Below are positions 35,405 to 45,230 of a stretch of 64,000 bases of DNA, in pieces. Positions within the stretch are counted from its first letter, which is position 1; each line of letters starts with the position of its first letter. The DNA comes from Thozetella sp. PMI_491 (Eukaryota; Ascomycota; Sordariomycetes; Chaetosphaeriales; Chaetosphaeriaceae), in contig MU270031.1 in assembly GCA_021432635.1 (NCBI GenBank), forward strand, positions 64,118 to 128,117, read 5' to 3'. The notes beneath the pieces are model-generated. The model saw only the letters and a program-made list of their open reading frames with translations. It was not told the origin of the DNA and did no database searches. A program made the position numbers and the translations under genes.

Positions 35405-36773
35405 GCTCCCCCAATGGAGCTAGTAATGGGCGTTCGATCCCCTTGGTCCGCGACAGGGAGGATGATAACGACGAAATGGTTCACTATTTCTTTCCCAGCA
35501 CGTCACATCGACACATCTTGCATAACAGGCCGGCGGTTCGCACTGATAGGAGTTTGGGGAGTCCTGGTCCGGTTAACTGGCGTTGGGGCTAACATGGGGT
35601 TTTTCCTTCTGGGTCAGATATTGGCGATCGATGAGAGACGAGAGAACCAGCGCTAGAATGACACGCGTATTCGAGACACAAGCGTCGCAAAGGTTAGGGT
35701 TAAAGAGTCAGGTCGAGGCACCCAACGCAGATGGCGGGCATAGCCTGCTTTCTATAGTGCAACTGTAAATATGCGACAGCGGGCAGGTATAATATTAGAT
35801 TTACTCTAACGGGCTCAGTCCCACCGGTGTCATCCCCATGATGAAACGAGGCGTCGTCAGCAGGGTGAACCCCCACTAGCACATAGTTCCGGTGCTCGTA
35901 TACAGCAACGGGCCACTGAAGTGCGCAAGGGGCAGGCTCGCATCCGGTTTCTGAATAGGAACACATTGTAGAATGGTCTGCATGCCAAGAAAAGGAGAAG
36001 CTCATGATCGCCGCTTCTTGAGCGTGGGTCACTCGACCCCTCCGCACAGGACGCGAGATTCTAGTATCTAGAGCGTTACAAAATAAGTGGGATATCGTTG
36101 AATGGCTATCAAGAAGAATATTAGTTCCCGCCATCTTGTCGATCATCTCAAGATAGATCGAGCAGATAGAAGGGCCTTTGTTAATGCTTCCTCATAACCC
36201 TAACCCCACCCCCTTTTTTCTAATATTTACTCGACTTGTGGTCAGGTAGAAGCTAAAGAAGGAGTGGATGAGAAACGAAGCCCAAGAGATTTCGTTGATA
36301 GAGAAAAGTGTAAACAATATTTATATTCATCAAAAATATTTCCTGCAGCCCCGTAAGTCAACTGAGAGTGCTCACATGCGCGCATCCAAGGGCCAAACCA
36401 CAGACGTGTAGAGGTGGTCTTTCCGATATTGTCAAAAGGTGGTTTGCCTTGCCGTGGAAAAGGCCTATTCTGGTGATTCCATATGAGAATCTTGTCACTT
36501 TTTCCTCACCCTCTACTGTGGTTCTTCAACATGTCGAGAATATCGACTCCCGGGATTTGGCTCAAGTCAAATCGCAAATACACTGATGCCTAATTTTCTA
36601 CTCACACAACGGCTTTCTCAAATGCATCAACCCCATTCCCTACAACCTTCAGCGGCAGCGGCACACAACCGTGATGTTATTTATCACATATTCGCATCTG
36701 AAGTTTGCTTGTAGTGTGGCTCTACCCCGGATCGAAGGTACGAACTATTCGATCTTGCGATTCACAGCGACTA
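35405..36773. other. AT-richer intergenic region with telomere-like words
   Basis: About 1.37 kb. GGTTAGGGTTAAAG at 35692-35705 and AACCCTAACCCC at 36196-36207 are short telomere-like words in opposite orientation, enclosing about 490 bases. A 148-codon open frame on the minus strand (35700-36146) has no recognised features. The part after 36200 is AT-rich. Confidence 0.5.
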
Positions 36774-38384
36774 ATGGATATTGAAAGAGCCTCGTTAAGC
36801 ATGGCCGGCGGAGAAAAGCTCATTGATGATCTCAGAGAAGACCCGGTGGATACAGATAGCGATAAAATTCACGCTTCGCCGTTAGGATATGTTACACCAG
36901 CTATCCTTCAAGGCCGCTCTTCATCTCGCGGCATTAGCCGCGGCAGTCACGATGCCACCAAGCTCAAGTGCCCAGTTCCATCGGATCTCCGGGCTCTAAA
37001 CGAAGACATGGCGCCGAGGTCTGCAAGTCGCGTTCAGGACCTCATCAAAAAGTTAGAGCAGCAGGAGAGGAAGCACGACCAGCCTCGAGAGTCTAACTAC
37101 ATGACCGTGATACCTTCTTCCCGCATCTCCAGCGCTGGTAGCAAGGCTTCTTTCCGAACTAGCCATGACGGCGATGAGAAACCTCAACAGAAGGCAGATG
37201 AGGACTCTGGGGTCGATATATCGAAGACAGATGACACAAAAACTAGCCTTGAGAGTGAGAAAAATGCTAGAGTGCTCACTCTCTGCAGCGATACCTTGAC
37301 CAATCCTCGTACAGTAGTCTCGCAGCCCTCGCCAACTTCGCCAATTTCACCGTTCTTCGAGAAAGATGATCTCGGCTTCCTTGAGCAGCAGTCATATTTT
37401 ACCCGGCCCCGTTTAGGCCACGACATCTTCAAGCCTAATCCAGAGGCGGTCACCGTGTTCAAGAGGATTGTCATCGAGAAGAAAACCATTGACATGCAGA
37501 GGGAATACAACACCAATTTCGAGGGAAAGAGCCAGGTTAAGACCCCAACCCAGCAAGAGGACGGCGGGAATGCAACCGAGACCGACACTCGATCTCTGCC
37601 CAGAGGAGTACCGGAAACGACCACTGACAAGAGCGGAGAGGTGCCGAAACCCCCCAAGACGCCGACCAGGGTCCCTCAATCTATTTCGATTGGACGAAGC
37701 CTTCTCACGCTGGCTCCTGAGCACCAGGTTGATCCACCTACGTGCAAGGAGACGGAGAGCGCTCAAGTAGCCGAACCTAGAGGGACCGAACTAGATTCGC
37801 CCATCCTAAAGTATCTCTCCCTTGGTGCCGACTATCAACCTCGTAACTACAGCATAGACAGTGATGAGACGGCAAATAAGAACAAGAATAAGAAGGAAAG
37901 CAGCCACGCGAATGGTAACGATGAGCCCAAGTCTCGATCTATCCCTACCACCAACATTACAAGCCTCGACGTATTCATGCGCCGTGATCTAATACCAGCC
38001 TCCAAGGCTGTCCCTGAACCGACCTTCCGCGATTCACCAACAGCGAAGATGTGGCGCGATATGCGCTCCTATCTCTGGGCGGATGTTGAGACCGAAAACC
38101 CACACTGCCCAGAGCCGGCTTCGGCGCACCGGTGCGAAGAGGTCGAGAAGATAGCGGCTCGGGCCGACCGGCTTGGTGAAGGTGGCCAGCCTGCATCTAC
38201 CCATATTTCCGACGGCGCGCTCGACGGCGTCCGTTACCTACACGGGCGCTCGAAGAACTTCTCGAAGCCGGTCCCACGCCGCCGCACAGCGGTTGAGATC
38301 GACGCTTACGTCGAGTCGGTGTCGAGTATGGCCCAGGGCGAGACCGAGGATCGCCATGTGGGCGAATCTCAACGACAGAAGTAG
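36774..38384 (+). CDS. Unknown, largely disordered charged protein
   Basis: An open frame of 536 residues starts at ATG 36774; the frame is open back to 36705 without ATG, and a second Met lies nine codons in. The protein is rich in Ser, Thr, Glu, Asp and Lys and mostly disordered. Blocks that look constrained are SRVQDLIKKLEQQERKHD (a short coiled coil, about residues 82-99), PSPTSPISPFFEKDDLGF, RPRLGHDIFKPNPEAV, and near the C-terminus SPTAKMWRDMRSYLWADVE and PRRRTAVEIDAYVESVSSM. Alternating Ser-Pro and acidic sites suggest phosphorylation. I know no function and see no membrane segment or signal peptide. An upstream noncoding or short coding exon is possible, because GTACGA at 36737 and CAG at 36765 would make a small intron. 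Confidence 0.6.
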   Translation: MDIERASLSMAGGEKLIDDLREDPVDTDSDKIHASPLGYVTPAILQGRSSSRGISRGSHDATKLKCPVPSDLRALNEDMAPRSASRVQDLIKKLEQQERKHDQPRESNYMTVIPSSRISSAGSKASFRTSHDGDEKPQQKADEDSGVDISKTDDTKTSLESEKNARVLTLCSDTLTNPRTVVSQPSPTSPISPFFEKDDLGFLEQQSYFTRPRLGHDIFKPNPEAVTVFKRIVIEKKTIDMQREYNTNFEGKSQVKTPTQQEDGGNATETDTRSLPRGVPETTTDKSGEVPKPPKTPTRVPQSISIGRSLLTLAPEHQVDPPTCKETESAQVAEPRGTELDSPILKYLSLGADYQPRNYSIDSDETANKNKNKKESSHANGNDEPKSRSIPTTNITSLDVFMRRDLIPASKAVPEPTFRDSPTAKMWRDMRSYLWADVETENPHCPEPASAHRCEEVEKIAARADRLGEGGQPASTHISDGALDGVRYLHGRSKNFSKPVPRRRTAVEIDAYVESVSSMAQGETEDRHVGESQRQK

Positions 38385-38678
38385 ACCACACGAAGGGCGG
38401 GGGGTAGCAGGCCGCTAGCGGATGACGAAGATGTCAAACTTGCTGATTTCTACGGGCCCTGGATGGGCTAGAATGTCCCATCGGTCCGTCTACGACGAGC
38501 TGGATCTCGTGGCATGGCTCGGCTCATAATAGGAAGTAAGAAGTAATAATTCTAATATTGCACATGTGCATGGCAACCAAGGCTTGAGGGGACACGTGGT
38601 AGTCGCGGCAACTAGAAAGTAGAGAAAGAGGGGAATAATGTTGACCATGCATAAAATAAACGCCCAACCATGCTCCTT

Positions 38679-41336
38679 CTAGTCGCTATGCTGCTTGCTC
38701 TCTTCTGGCCCATCCCACTCATAGTCTTCCGCTCCAACTTCATGGATGGTGGGACCACTGGTCAGTGCTGCTACTTCGTCGACTACCATCTCCATGTCCC
38801 GCAACGCAGCCTCAACACCGAGGCTCTCTTCGGGCGTGTTAGACCCTAGCTTCTCGCTTGGGGTCGTGAGCTCGTTCTGTCGCCGGCGCTCCATGATCCC
38901 TTCCATCATGTCCACGGCCGCTTTCTGATTGTTGAGGTATGAGAACCCGCGCATAGTGTATTCATCTGGCCGGAAACCGGCCCGCTCGAGGCGCTGCAGG
39001 GCGTCAACGGTCTTGCTGACCTTCTGCGTGCGCGCATAGCCGGCCAGTAGCGTGTTCCACGACGCGATATCGGGCTCAAGGCCGTGCTCGCGCATCATGG
39101 CCAGAATCCGCTCGCCCTGCCTCAGGTGCTGGTGGCGCATGAAACCATTGAGCAGTATGTTCCACGTATAGATGCTGGGCGCTGGGTGGCGAGCTGTATC
39201 CTCGCCATCCGGTGAAGTGGCCGTGTGCAGGGCCGAGGCGGAAGCGATACCGTCTTTGAGCATATCGCTGACTACGTCCAGGGCAACGCGCAACATCCCC
39301 GGCCATTCGACCACAGCTTTGATGACAATGTCGTGAAGAAGGGTGCCTTTTTCTTGCACGAAGCGAACAGCCACCGGGTTCCCGCTCTTGAGCATGCTGC
39401 GAAAGCGCGAGTAGAATGCGATGATGTTGTAAACCTGGGAGAAGCCGCTAATGTAGCCGATCAGCATCAGCCCGAGAGTATCGCTTCCAGGCTCAAGGCG
39501 TTCTTCGGGTTTCCAGGGGTGCAGGCGACTGGTAAGAGACAGAGCCTTGGCGTTGGTGGCCTGCCAGTTCCTAGCACCTTCCCCGTCGGCCGTCTCGTTG
39601 GTAACTTTTGACTGCCGAAGGAGTGGCGTCAGGTCGGAAAGCGCAAAGGTCTGCAGCGGGGTGGTGCGGTACACGTTTGCGTAAGTGCGGAACATGGCTT
39701 GGAACGCTGGTAAGACCCATGGCCTCTGTAGTCCCTGTGATCGGGCCTCTTTCATGTAGAGGAGCAAGATGACGTGTATCACATCATTCCAGAGAATGGG
39801 AGCACCGACACCCTGGGACTCGGCCAGTTGCAGGACCCTGTTGATCGACTCAAAATCTTCGCAGAGCTTGGCTCCGTTGAGCAGAATAGAATAGACGTGC
39901 AGGTCCGGCTCAATCCGGTGCTGCTGCATGATGTCGAATACTTCCCACGCCACCTTCAACTCTTTGTTCAGGCAGAGATTGCGGATGATGGTGGTGTAGG
40001 TGATGATGTTCGGCTTGAGACCGAGCTCAAGGAGCACCTCGAACAACTGAGCTGGCGTAGCCCTCAGTTCCTTGGTGGCATCCTCCTCCGAGACAGACAT
40101 GATTGAGGTGCACAGAGCAGCACCGCGGGGAGAATTGATGTCAATCGCGTCGCTCTCCGCGAGCTCCTGCATGATTCCAAGGGCAGTGGGTTTGTGGTCG
40201 ACATCCATTGCGAGAAACCGGGCAAACTGCAGAAGCGTGTTGGTGTGTAGCGGATGGTTGTAAGCTCGAAGCGCGCTATAGAGATCGGCCAACCGCTTCC
40301 CCGTTGCCTTGGTGATAATGCGATATAGATCATTCTGCCTCAGCAAGAAGGTCTCAGGCGGGAGGGTTTGCAGGACCAGGATCAACGAGTCGGCTAAGCT
40401 GTTGGCGAGCTCCTCCTTGTTCTCCCCCGGCAGCTCCAAACCTGATCGCTGAGCCAGAAGGCGCAGCGTATCGCTGATCGCGTAGAATGGCCCGACTTGA
40501 AGATCCTTGGGCTCGAGGATCGCTTCTAGGACGAGATGGGCCTTGTGAGGAGTGAAGCGTAGAGCGCCGAGCATGACGTGGATCCATTTGACATCACGCT
40601 TCTCCGGAGGCTGGAGATGCCACGCTTCTTTCATGGCTTCGACACTGTCAAACCTCAACAGCCACTTGAGCTCTGACGGCATCCCCGTGCTCGGGAGCGG
40701 CTTCTCGTCTTGGACGGCACGCCATATGTACGAGAACTGCTTCTTCCACACATTATACCTCTTACTTGCGCGCTTCTTGTCCGGTACATCTCGTAGCACA
40801 AGATAAAGCTCCCTCTTCCGGTCCTGTGGTCTCTGGCCCCACCACCGTTTGCTCTCCGGCTTCGAGGCTCGGGCATGCCTGGTCGTCGTCGATACCGGAT
40901 CCTGCCCAGAATATCCCAGGAGCGGGACGGCGTCCTCGGGAACTGACTCCTCTGGAAGGAACGATGAAGTCCATAATTCGTCATACTTTTCCCAGAATCT
41001 CTGATCTTCTGCTGGATAGTTGGCTGTATCGAATGTGCGCTCCGGGTTCCGCGCCTCGGCAGCAGCGACGGTTGTCGGTTGCGAGACTTTGCTAGAACCC
41101 CCCTTGACCTTTTCATACGCCCTCGGAGCCTCGTTTTGGTAGACCTTCCCAACGCTCCTAGTAGTGCTTTCACTGGGCAATACGCCCTCGAGTTCGCCGG
41201 ATCGTTTCGTCAAAGGCTGGCGCTCGGTGGCTGTCGAGAGATTCAGACGGCGGGCGAGCCGGACCTGCCGAGGGACTCGACATTGTCGCTGTATCCGAGC
41301 AAGACAGGACCGACAAACGAATCCAGGAGCTTGCAT
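38679..41336 (-). CDS. Mitochondrial pentatricopeptide repeat protein
   Basis: A single minus-strand exon encodes 885 residues from the ATG at 41336-41334; the frame is open for another 78 codons upstream but without ATG. The N-terminus MQAPGFVCRSCLARIQ with repeated Arg and no acid is a mitochondrial presequence. PPR units are clear: PNIITYTTIIRNLCLNKELK with VAWEVFDIMQQHRIEPD, then LHVYSILLNGAKLCEDFESI, and APSIYTWNILLNGFMRHQHL followed by EHGLEPDIASWNTLLAGYAR. Such proteins bind organellar RNA and control its stability or translation. The gap between the two groups of repeats holds a long helical region that I cannot place. The RNA target is unknown. It lies head to head with cwf18. Confidence 0.88.
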   Translation of the reverse strand: MQAPGFVCRSCLARIQRQCRVPRQVRLARRLNLSTATERQPLTKRSGELEGVLPSESTTRSVGKVYQNEAPRAYEKVKGGSSKVSQPTTVAAAEARNPERTFDTANYPAEDQRFWEKYDELWTSSFLPEESVPEDAVPLLGYSGQDPVSTTTRHARASKPESKRWWGQRPQDRKRELYLVLRDVPDKKRASKRYNVWKKQFSYIWRAVQDEKPLPSTGMPSELKWLLRFDSVEAMKEAWHLQPPEKRDVKWIHVMLGALRFTPHKAHLVLEAILEPKDLQVGPFYAISDTLRLLAQRSGLELPGENKEELANSLADSLILVLQTLPPETFLLRQNDLYRIITKATGKRLADLYSALRAYNHPLHTNTLLQFARFLAMDVDHKPTALGIMQELAESDAIDINSPRGAALCTSIMSVSEEDATKELRATPAQLFEVLLELGLKPNIITYTTIIRNLCLNKELKVAWEVFDIMQQHRIEPDLHVYSILLNGAKLCEDFESINRVLQLAESQGVGAPILWNDVIHVILLLYMKEARSQGLQRPWVLPAFQAMFRTYANVYRTTPLQTFALSDLTPLLRQSKVTNETADGEGARNWQATNAKALSLTSRLHPWKPEERLEPGSDTLGLMLIGYISGFSQVYNIIAFYSRFRSMLKSGNPVAVRFVQEKGTLLHDIVIKAVVEWPGMLRVALDVVSDMLKDGIASASALHTATSPDGEDTARHPAPSIYTWNILLNGFMRHQHLRQGERILAMMREHGLEPDIASWNTLLAGYARTQKVSKTVDALQRLERAGFRPDEYTMRGFSYLNNQKAAVDMMEGIMERRRQNELTTPSEKLGSNTPEESLGVEAALRDMEMVVDEVAALTSGPTIHEVGAEDYEWDGPEESKQHSD

Positions 41337-41660
41337 GCTGCATTGGATCGAGCGAAGGCCGTCTGGATATAGACTTGTTCGATTGGAGGGCACGCCGACT
41401 TTGCATGATCCAAGGTTGCCGGAGCTTCGAGCGCTTGTTGCAGGCCCAAATTTTTGGCGCTTATCAGCGCGGTCGGGCTCGCTTATCGGGGGGTTGTAGC
41501 GGTCGCGGCAGGCAAGGTGCTGTGGGCCGTGGCTGGAAGACTTTATCGTCACCCGCGCCACAACCTTCAAGAACGTGAAGGTACATCAGGCGAGCAGTCC
41601 TAAGCACATCTTTTTTGAACCAGACGACGCCAAACCTGTCGCACTCAATTTCCACCCGCA
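41337..41660. promoter_or_regulatory. Shared promoter of the PPR gene and cwf18
   Basis: The 324 bp between the two divergent start codons must hold both promoters. Part of it is open in the PPR reading frame but lacks ATG. No clear element stands out. Confidence 0.45.
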
Positions 41661-42284
41661 ATGTCCTCCAACCCTTCCCTCAGCGCGGCATCAGACGAGC
41701 GCAAAGCTCGCCTAGCCAAGCTCAAGTCCCTCAAGCGCAAACAACCCGAAGACGACGTGCCAGCTCCGCTCGAAGTCGAGGAGCCCAGCGCCGTCGAGGT
41801 TCCGGAGCAAGATGTCGCCCGTTTGCATCTGTCTGGGCGTAACTACGATCCGGAGACTAAGGGCCCCAAGCTAGGATTCGAGAATGCCCCTACGCAGAAC
41901 ATGGAGGGTCCGTCGTTGGAAGAGCAAGCCGCCGACCTGGAGGAGGAGACGATGCGCCAAGCCGCTGTCGACGCTCAGGATGACAAGGGCATCGATATCT
42001 TCAAACTGCAGCCAAAGAAACCGAACTGGGACCTGAAGAGAGAGCTGAACAAGAAGTTGGAGGTGCTTAACATGCGGACCGACCATGCCATCGCCAAGCT
42101 GGTGCGGGAGAGGCTAGCCGCAAAGAAGGCCGAGAGCGAAAAGAACGGCGGCGGGAGCCTTGAAGATGGAGGGGCAGCGGGGCTAGAAGGTGCCGCCATC
42201 GTAGAGGGAATTCGGTTGCGCGAGCGCGAGGAAGAGGAGGAGGAGCGTAGGGAGCGGGAAGAGGAGGCACTGGGCATGTTGTAA
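41661..42284 (+). CDS. cwf18: Spliceosome component Cwf18 (CCDC12-like)
   Basis: A single exon encodes 207 residues. SDERKARLAKLKSLKRKQPE, NYDPETKGPKLGFENAPT and the block IDIFKLQPKKPNWDLKREL mark the Cwf18 family (human CCDC12). These proteins join the NineTeen-associated part of the activated spliceosome in the nucleus; human CCDC12 sits in the Bact complex. The rest is charged helix ending in a Glu/Arg-rich run (REREEEEEERREREEEA). The fungal protein has an Ala/Gly insert at about 165-185. It is divergent from the PPR gene and convergent with another probable RNA-processing gene at 42448. Confidence 0.92.
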   Translation: MSSNPSLSAASDERKARLAKLKSLKRKQPEDDVPAPLEVEEPSAVEVPEQDVARLHLSGRNYDPETKGPKLGFENAPTQNMEGPSLEEQAADLEEETMRQAAVDAQDDKGIDIFKLQPKKPNWDLKRELNKKLEVLNMRTDHAIAKLVRERLAAKKAESEKNGGGSLEDGGAAGLEGAAIVEGIRLREREEEEEERREREEEALGML

Positions 42285-42447
42285 TGGATTATACGGAGTG
42301 GCTTGACGCACAACATTCTACGGCATCTCAGGGCAGGGGGGTAAGGGACTCGGTTTGGTTCGGATCGGGGCAAAAACAGGCCTCCAAAACAAGGCCTTGA
42401 TTTACTTGAAAATGCGCAGAATTGATACCCATCCTTATTCTTCTTGC

Positions 42448-43461
42448 CTATCTATTCATTGACTGTGTGAGAGCCAACCTCTTGCTGAAAGGGCTGAGGC
42501 TGCGCTCGCGAGGCGGCTCGGGAGGCTGTTGCCTCGGTGGCGGACCTCTCCTGTCATCTCGCCAGCCAGGACGGCGACCGCGTCGATCGGGGCTGCGATC
42601 ATCTCTCTGCCTATACCCGCGATCGTCGAGGTGCCGCCTCTGACCGTCGTCCCGCTCCGGAGACTGGGAAGGGGAGCGTGATGGACTTCGAGACTGCAGC
42701 CGTCTTGCCGGCCGGTGTTCCCTGCTACCTCTTACCGGACTTTCGATGCTCCGCCTGTCGTAAGAATCACGGTCATCCCTCCGCGGCGAAGGGCTTTGAC
42801 GGATGGGCGAGCGTCGGTGATAGTCCCCGCCCAGACTTTCCGAGCGTCTACGGGAGTAGTCACTCCTGGAGTCGAACGAGCGACTCCTTGGCGAAGGCCC
42901 ACGAGGAGGTAATTCTCGAGAGCCCTCAAATCTGTCCTTCGAAGGCTGCCGAGCCTCACGCTTGGGAGGTGGCGATCTCGACCGTGTCGAGATGCTCGCC
43001 ACCGACCCGTGCGACGCAGACCTCCTCCGCTTAGGGGGTGAATCCTTCAGCGCCAGATCTTCGAGCTCTTCGAGCTCGCGTTTCTTTGCCCGTTCGGCCT
43101 CCTTCTTTGCCAGCTCCTCATCGGCGATCCCTTGCCTATTAACGGATCAGATGTACCGCTCACGGGGGCACGGGGGCTGGCTCACTTACTTCTTTTGCAC
43201 AGCATCAAGGGTGTCCTCGGTGAGCTTAGGCTTCAGTTTAGGGTTGAAGAATTGCTGACTACGAGACGGCCGCGCGACATATGGCCGCTCTTGGGCATTG
43301 GCTTTGCACTCGTACGAGTAATGGCGTTCTAGGACTGTCAGCAGGGAATGGTAAGACTAGGTGCTTGGTTTCTACTCATCTCGTTTCAGACACTTCTGGC
43401 ACTGGACGGTGGCAGGAGTCTTTTTCGTTGGGCCCCCGCGCCCTCTGCCAGAGCCGTACAT
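42448..43461 (-). CDS. CCHC zinc-knuckle protein with RS-rich tail (ZCCHC10-like)
   Basis: Minus-strand pieces are 43461 to about 43392, about 43334 to 43190, and 43135-42448; about 300 residues. Exon 1 reads MYGSGRGRGGPTKKTPATVQ then CQKCLKRD; exon 2 reads HYSYECKANAQERPYVARPS. Together they are the zinc knuckle of ZCCHC10-type proteins (expected CX2CX4HX4C). The last intron (54 bases, GTAAGT, TAG) is clear and leads into QGIADEELAKKEAERAKKRE and a long Arg/Ser/Pro tail like that of splicing factors. The first junction is a problem: the only frame-keeping GT-AG pair (donor at 43391, acceptor before 43334) replaces the second Cys of the knuckle by Phe. Either splicing is non-canonical, there is an indel, or the knuckle is degenerate. 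RNA binding in the nucleus is likely. Confidence 0.65.
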
Positions 43462-45230
43462 GGTGTCGGCCAGTGCTACTCCGGCTGTGTGGTGGGTTCT
43501 AAACGGGGCCAAGTGCGGACGGACAGAGCTGCAAGTAAGCCTACCGGGGAGATCGGGGCGGGCTGCGAATATCAGGCGATAGTCAAGTTGGTCGACGTTG
43601 GCCAGCGGCGAGGTTCTAGTCTCGCTTGGTGGAACGACGACAAAGTGCCGCCGGTCTCTGTATCACGCACCCTAGCTAGCCTGAGCCTCTTTGATGTGGA
43701 ATTGGGGCCAGAGGAGGCGTGGGCGTGGGAAGCAAGGAAGAGGGGGGGCTTTCGGTCGGCTGAAATGAAACCCAGGCTGAGTCTGATGATTGCGTCTGAG
43801 TCGAAGATCAGGTTGGACAAGGCTGCCAAAAAAAGAACTCTAGGAGCTATATGGGGCCAGGAAATACCGAGTAGGAGACAGTGGTACGTGTAGTGTACCC
43901 GACTCCTAAAAAAATACGCTGGGGGTTTGGGGGGGGAAAAAAGGCAAAGTTACACGTGATGACAAGCCGGGGAGGGGGGCTCAAGAGCGAGAATAGTCGA
44001 CGCTGGCTGCTAGAAGCAGGCAGCGATGCGACAGTGCGGGAAGGGAGTCGGGGGGGGGTTCTTCAGCCCTGCGCGTGTCACCTTGTCTGGCAGCAGCAGC
44101 GTCTTGCCTCGTGTTTGCAGTCCTGCTGCAGTCCTGGGAGTTGAGGTCCAAATGGAAGTGGAGCCCTTCTTGGCTTAGCGGAAAGATGTGGGTCTCCAGG
44201 CCGCAAGTCCGCACTGGACAATTTTGGTTCGCTCGCTAGGTAGACGTTCTTGGGAGAGACATCGGCGAGACGGTTCCACCGTCAAAAACTCACCCCCAAC
44301 TCGTCCAACTTCCTCCCGAAGGCCAGCCCGCCCCCCCCTTGTTGCTTATCGAGACCGAACATCCGGACGGTCTGTGGGAGAGGGGATTCGCTTCGAGACG
44401 CCACCACACCGCTTTCTCCGCCGTCGCCTTGGCCTGGAGAAGACAGGAGACAGGAAACAGACAGGGAGTAAAGAGTGTGAAGACCGGAGCGGACGTTTGG
44501 GACTGTCTAGAGTGTTTCTCTCTCGCCTGCTCCCGAGCCTTGTGCCACCTTTCGCATTCTGTGACTTCGAGGCGGAGGGCTTTTTGGGGATTATTTTTTT
44601 GCCTCCCTCATCGGTCAAAGAAGCAAGCTGCAGCGTGCTTGTTCGGACATTGCCAGTCAGCAGCTATCAGGTGCGGACTTGCCTCGCCCGGCCGAACGAA
44701 TTTCAACGAATACGGAGCAAGCGAAGCCTCAGGTTCCAGCTCTCGTACAACCTCGACCGTCGATTGAACGCCCCTCCACCTCCACCAAGCCACCCGTTTC
44801 TGCAGACCACCCAATTGTGATCACCTCTGCCGACATATCTGCCACAGATTTTCCAAACGCCCACCGGGAGCGCATCGGCGACAGACACATCGCAGGAGGA
44901 AACAGAGTGCAAGGACAGGGGAAAAAAAAAGTTGGGAAAATTCATCAGACGGCCCCGAGAATGACTTCGCGTCCACGACAATGATAACCGGCACTCTTTC
45001 CTTCCTCTGGACCGCCTTGATCCGTTTCGTTTCTTGATTCTTTCTTTTCGGCCTACTTGCTCTTCGCGGGCCTGTCGTTACCCTCGTCCCCTTGCGACAG
45101 CGAAACTGGTCGTGCCTCGATCACGCACCCTGCCGAATCTCTAGGCCACCCGCTCGCTGCTGCGTCGTCGAGATCGCCATCTCTTTTCGCCAGACCACCC
45201 ATCCTCTTCTCCGCCCCAGACGTCGCCGCG
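43462..45230. other. Long intergenic region and leader of the R3H gene
   Basis: About 1.77 kb. Runs of G near 43925-44060 and of C near 44325-44340 are notable. The open frame 44188-44820 is Arg/Ser/Pro-rich in an arbitrary way and looks accidental. The final 300 bases are a pyrimidine-rich leader. Confidence 0.45.

Noticed and set aside
35700-36146. A 148-codon minus-strand open frame
   Set aside because: No family, no clear start context, and it lies in AT-richer DNA with telomere-like words.
44188-44820. A 210-codon plus-strand open frame before the R3H gene
   Set aside because: Arg/Ser/Pro-rich without pattern; best read as promoter and leader.
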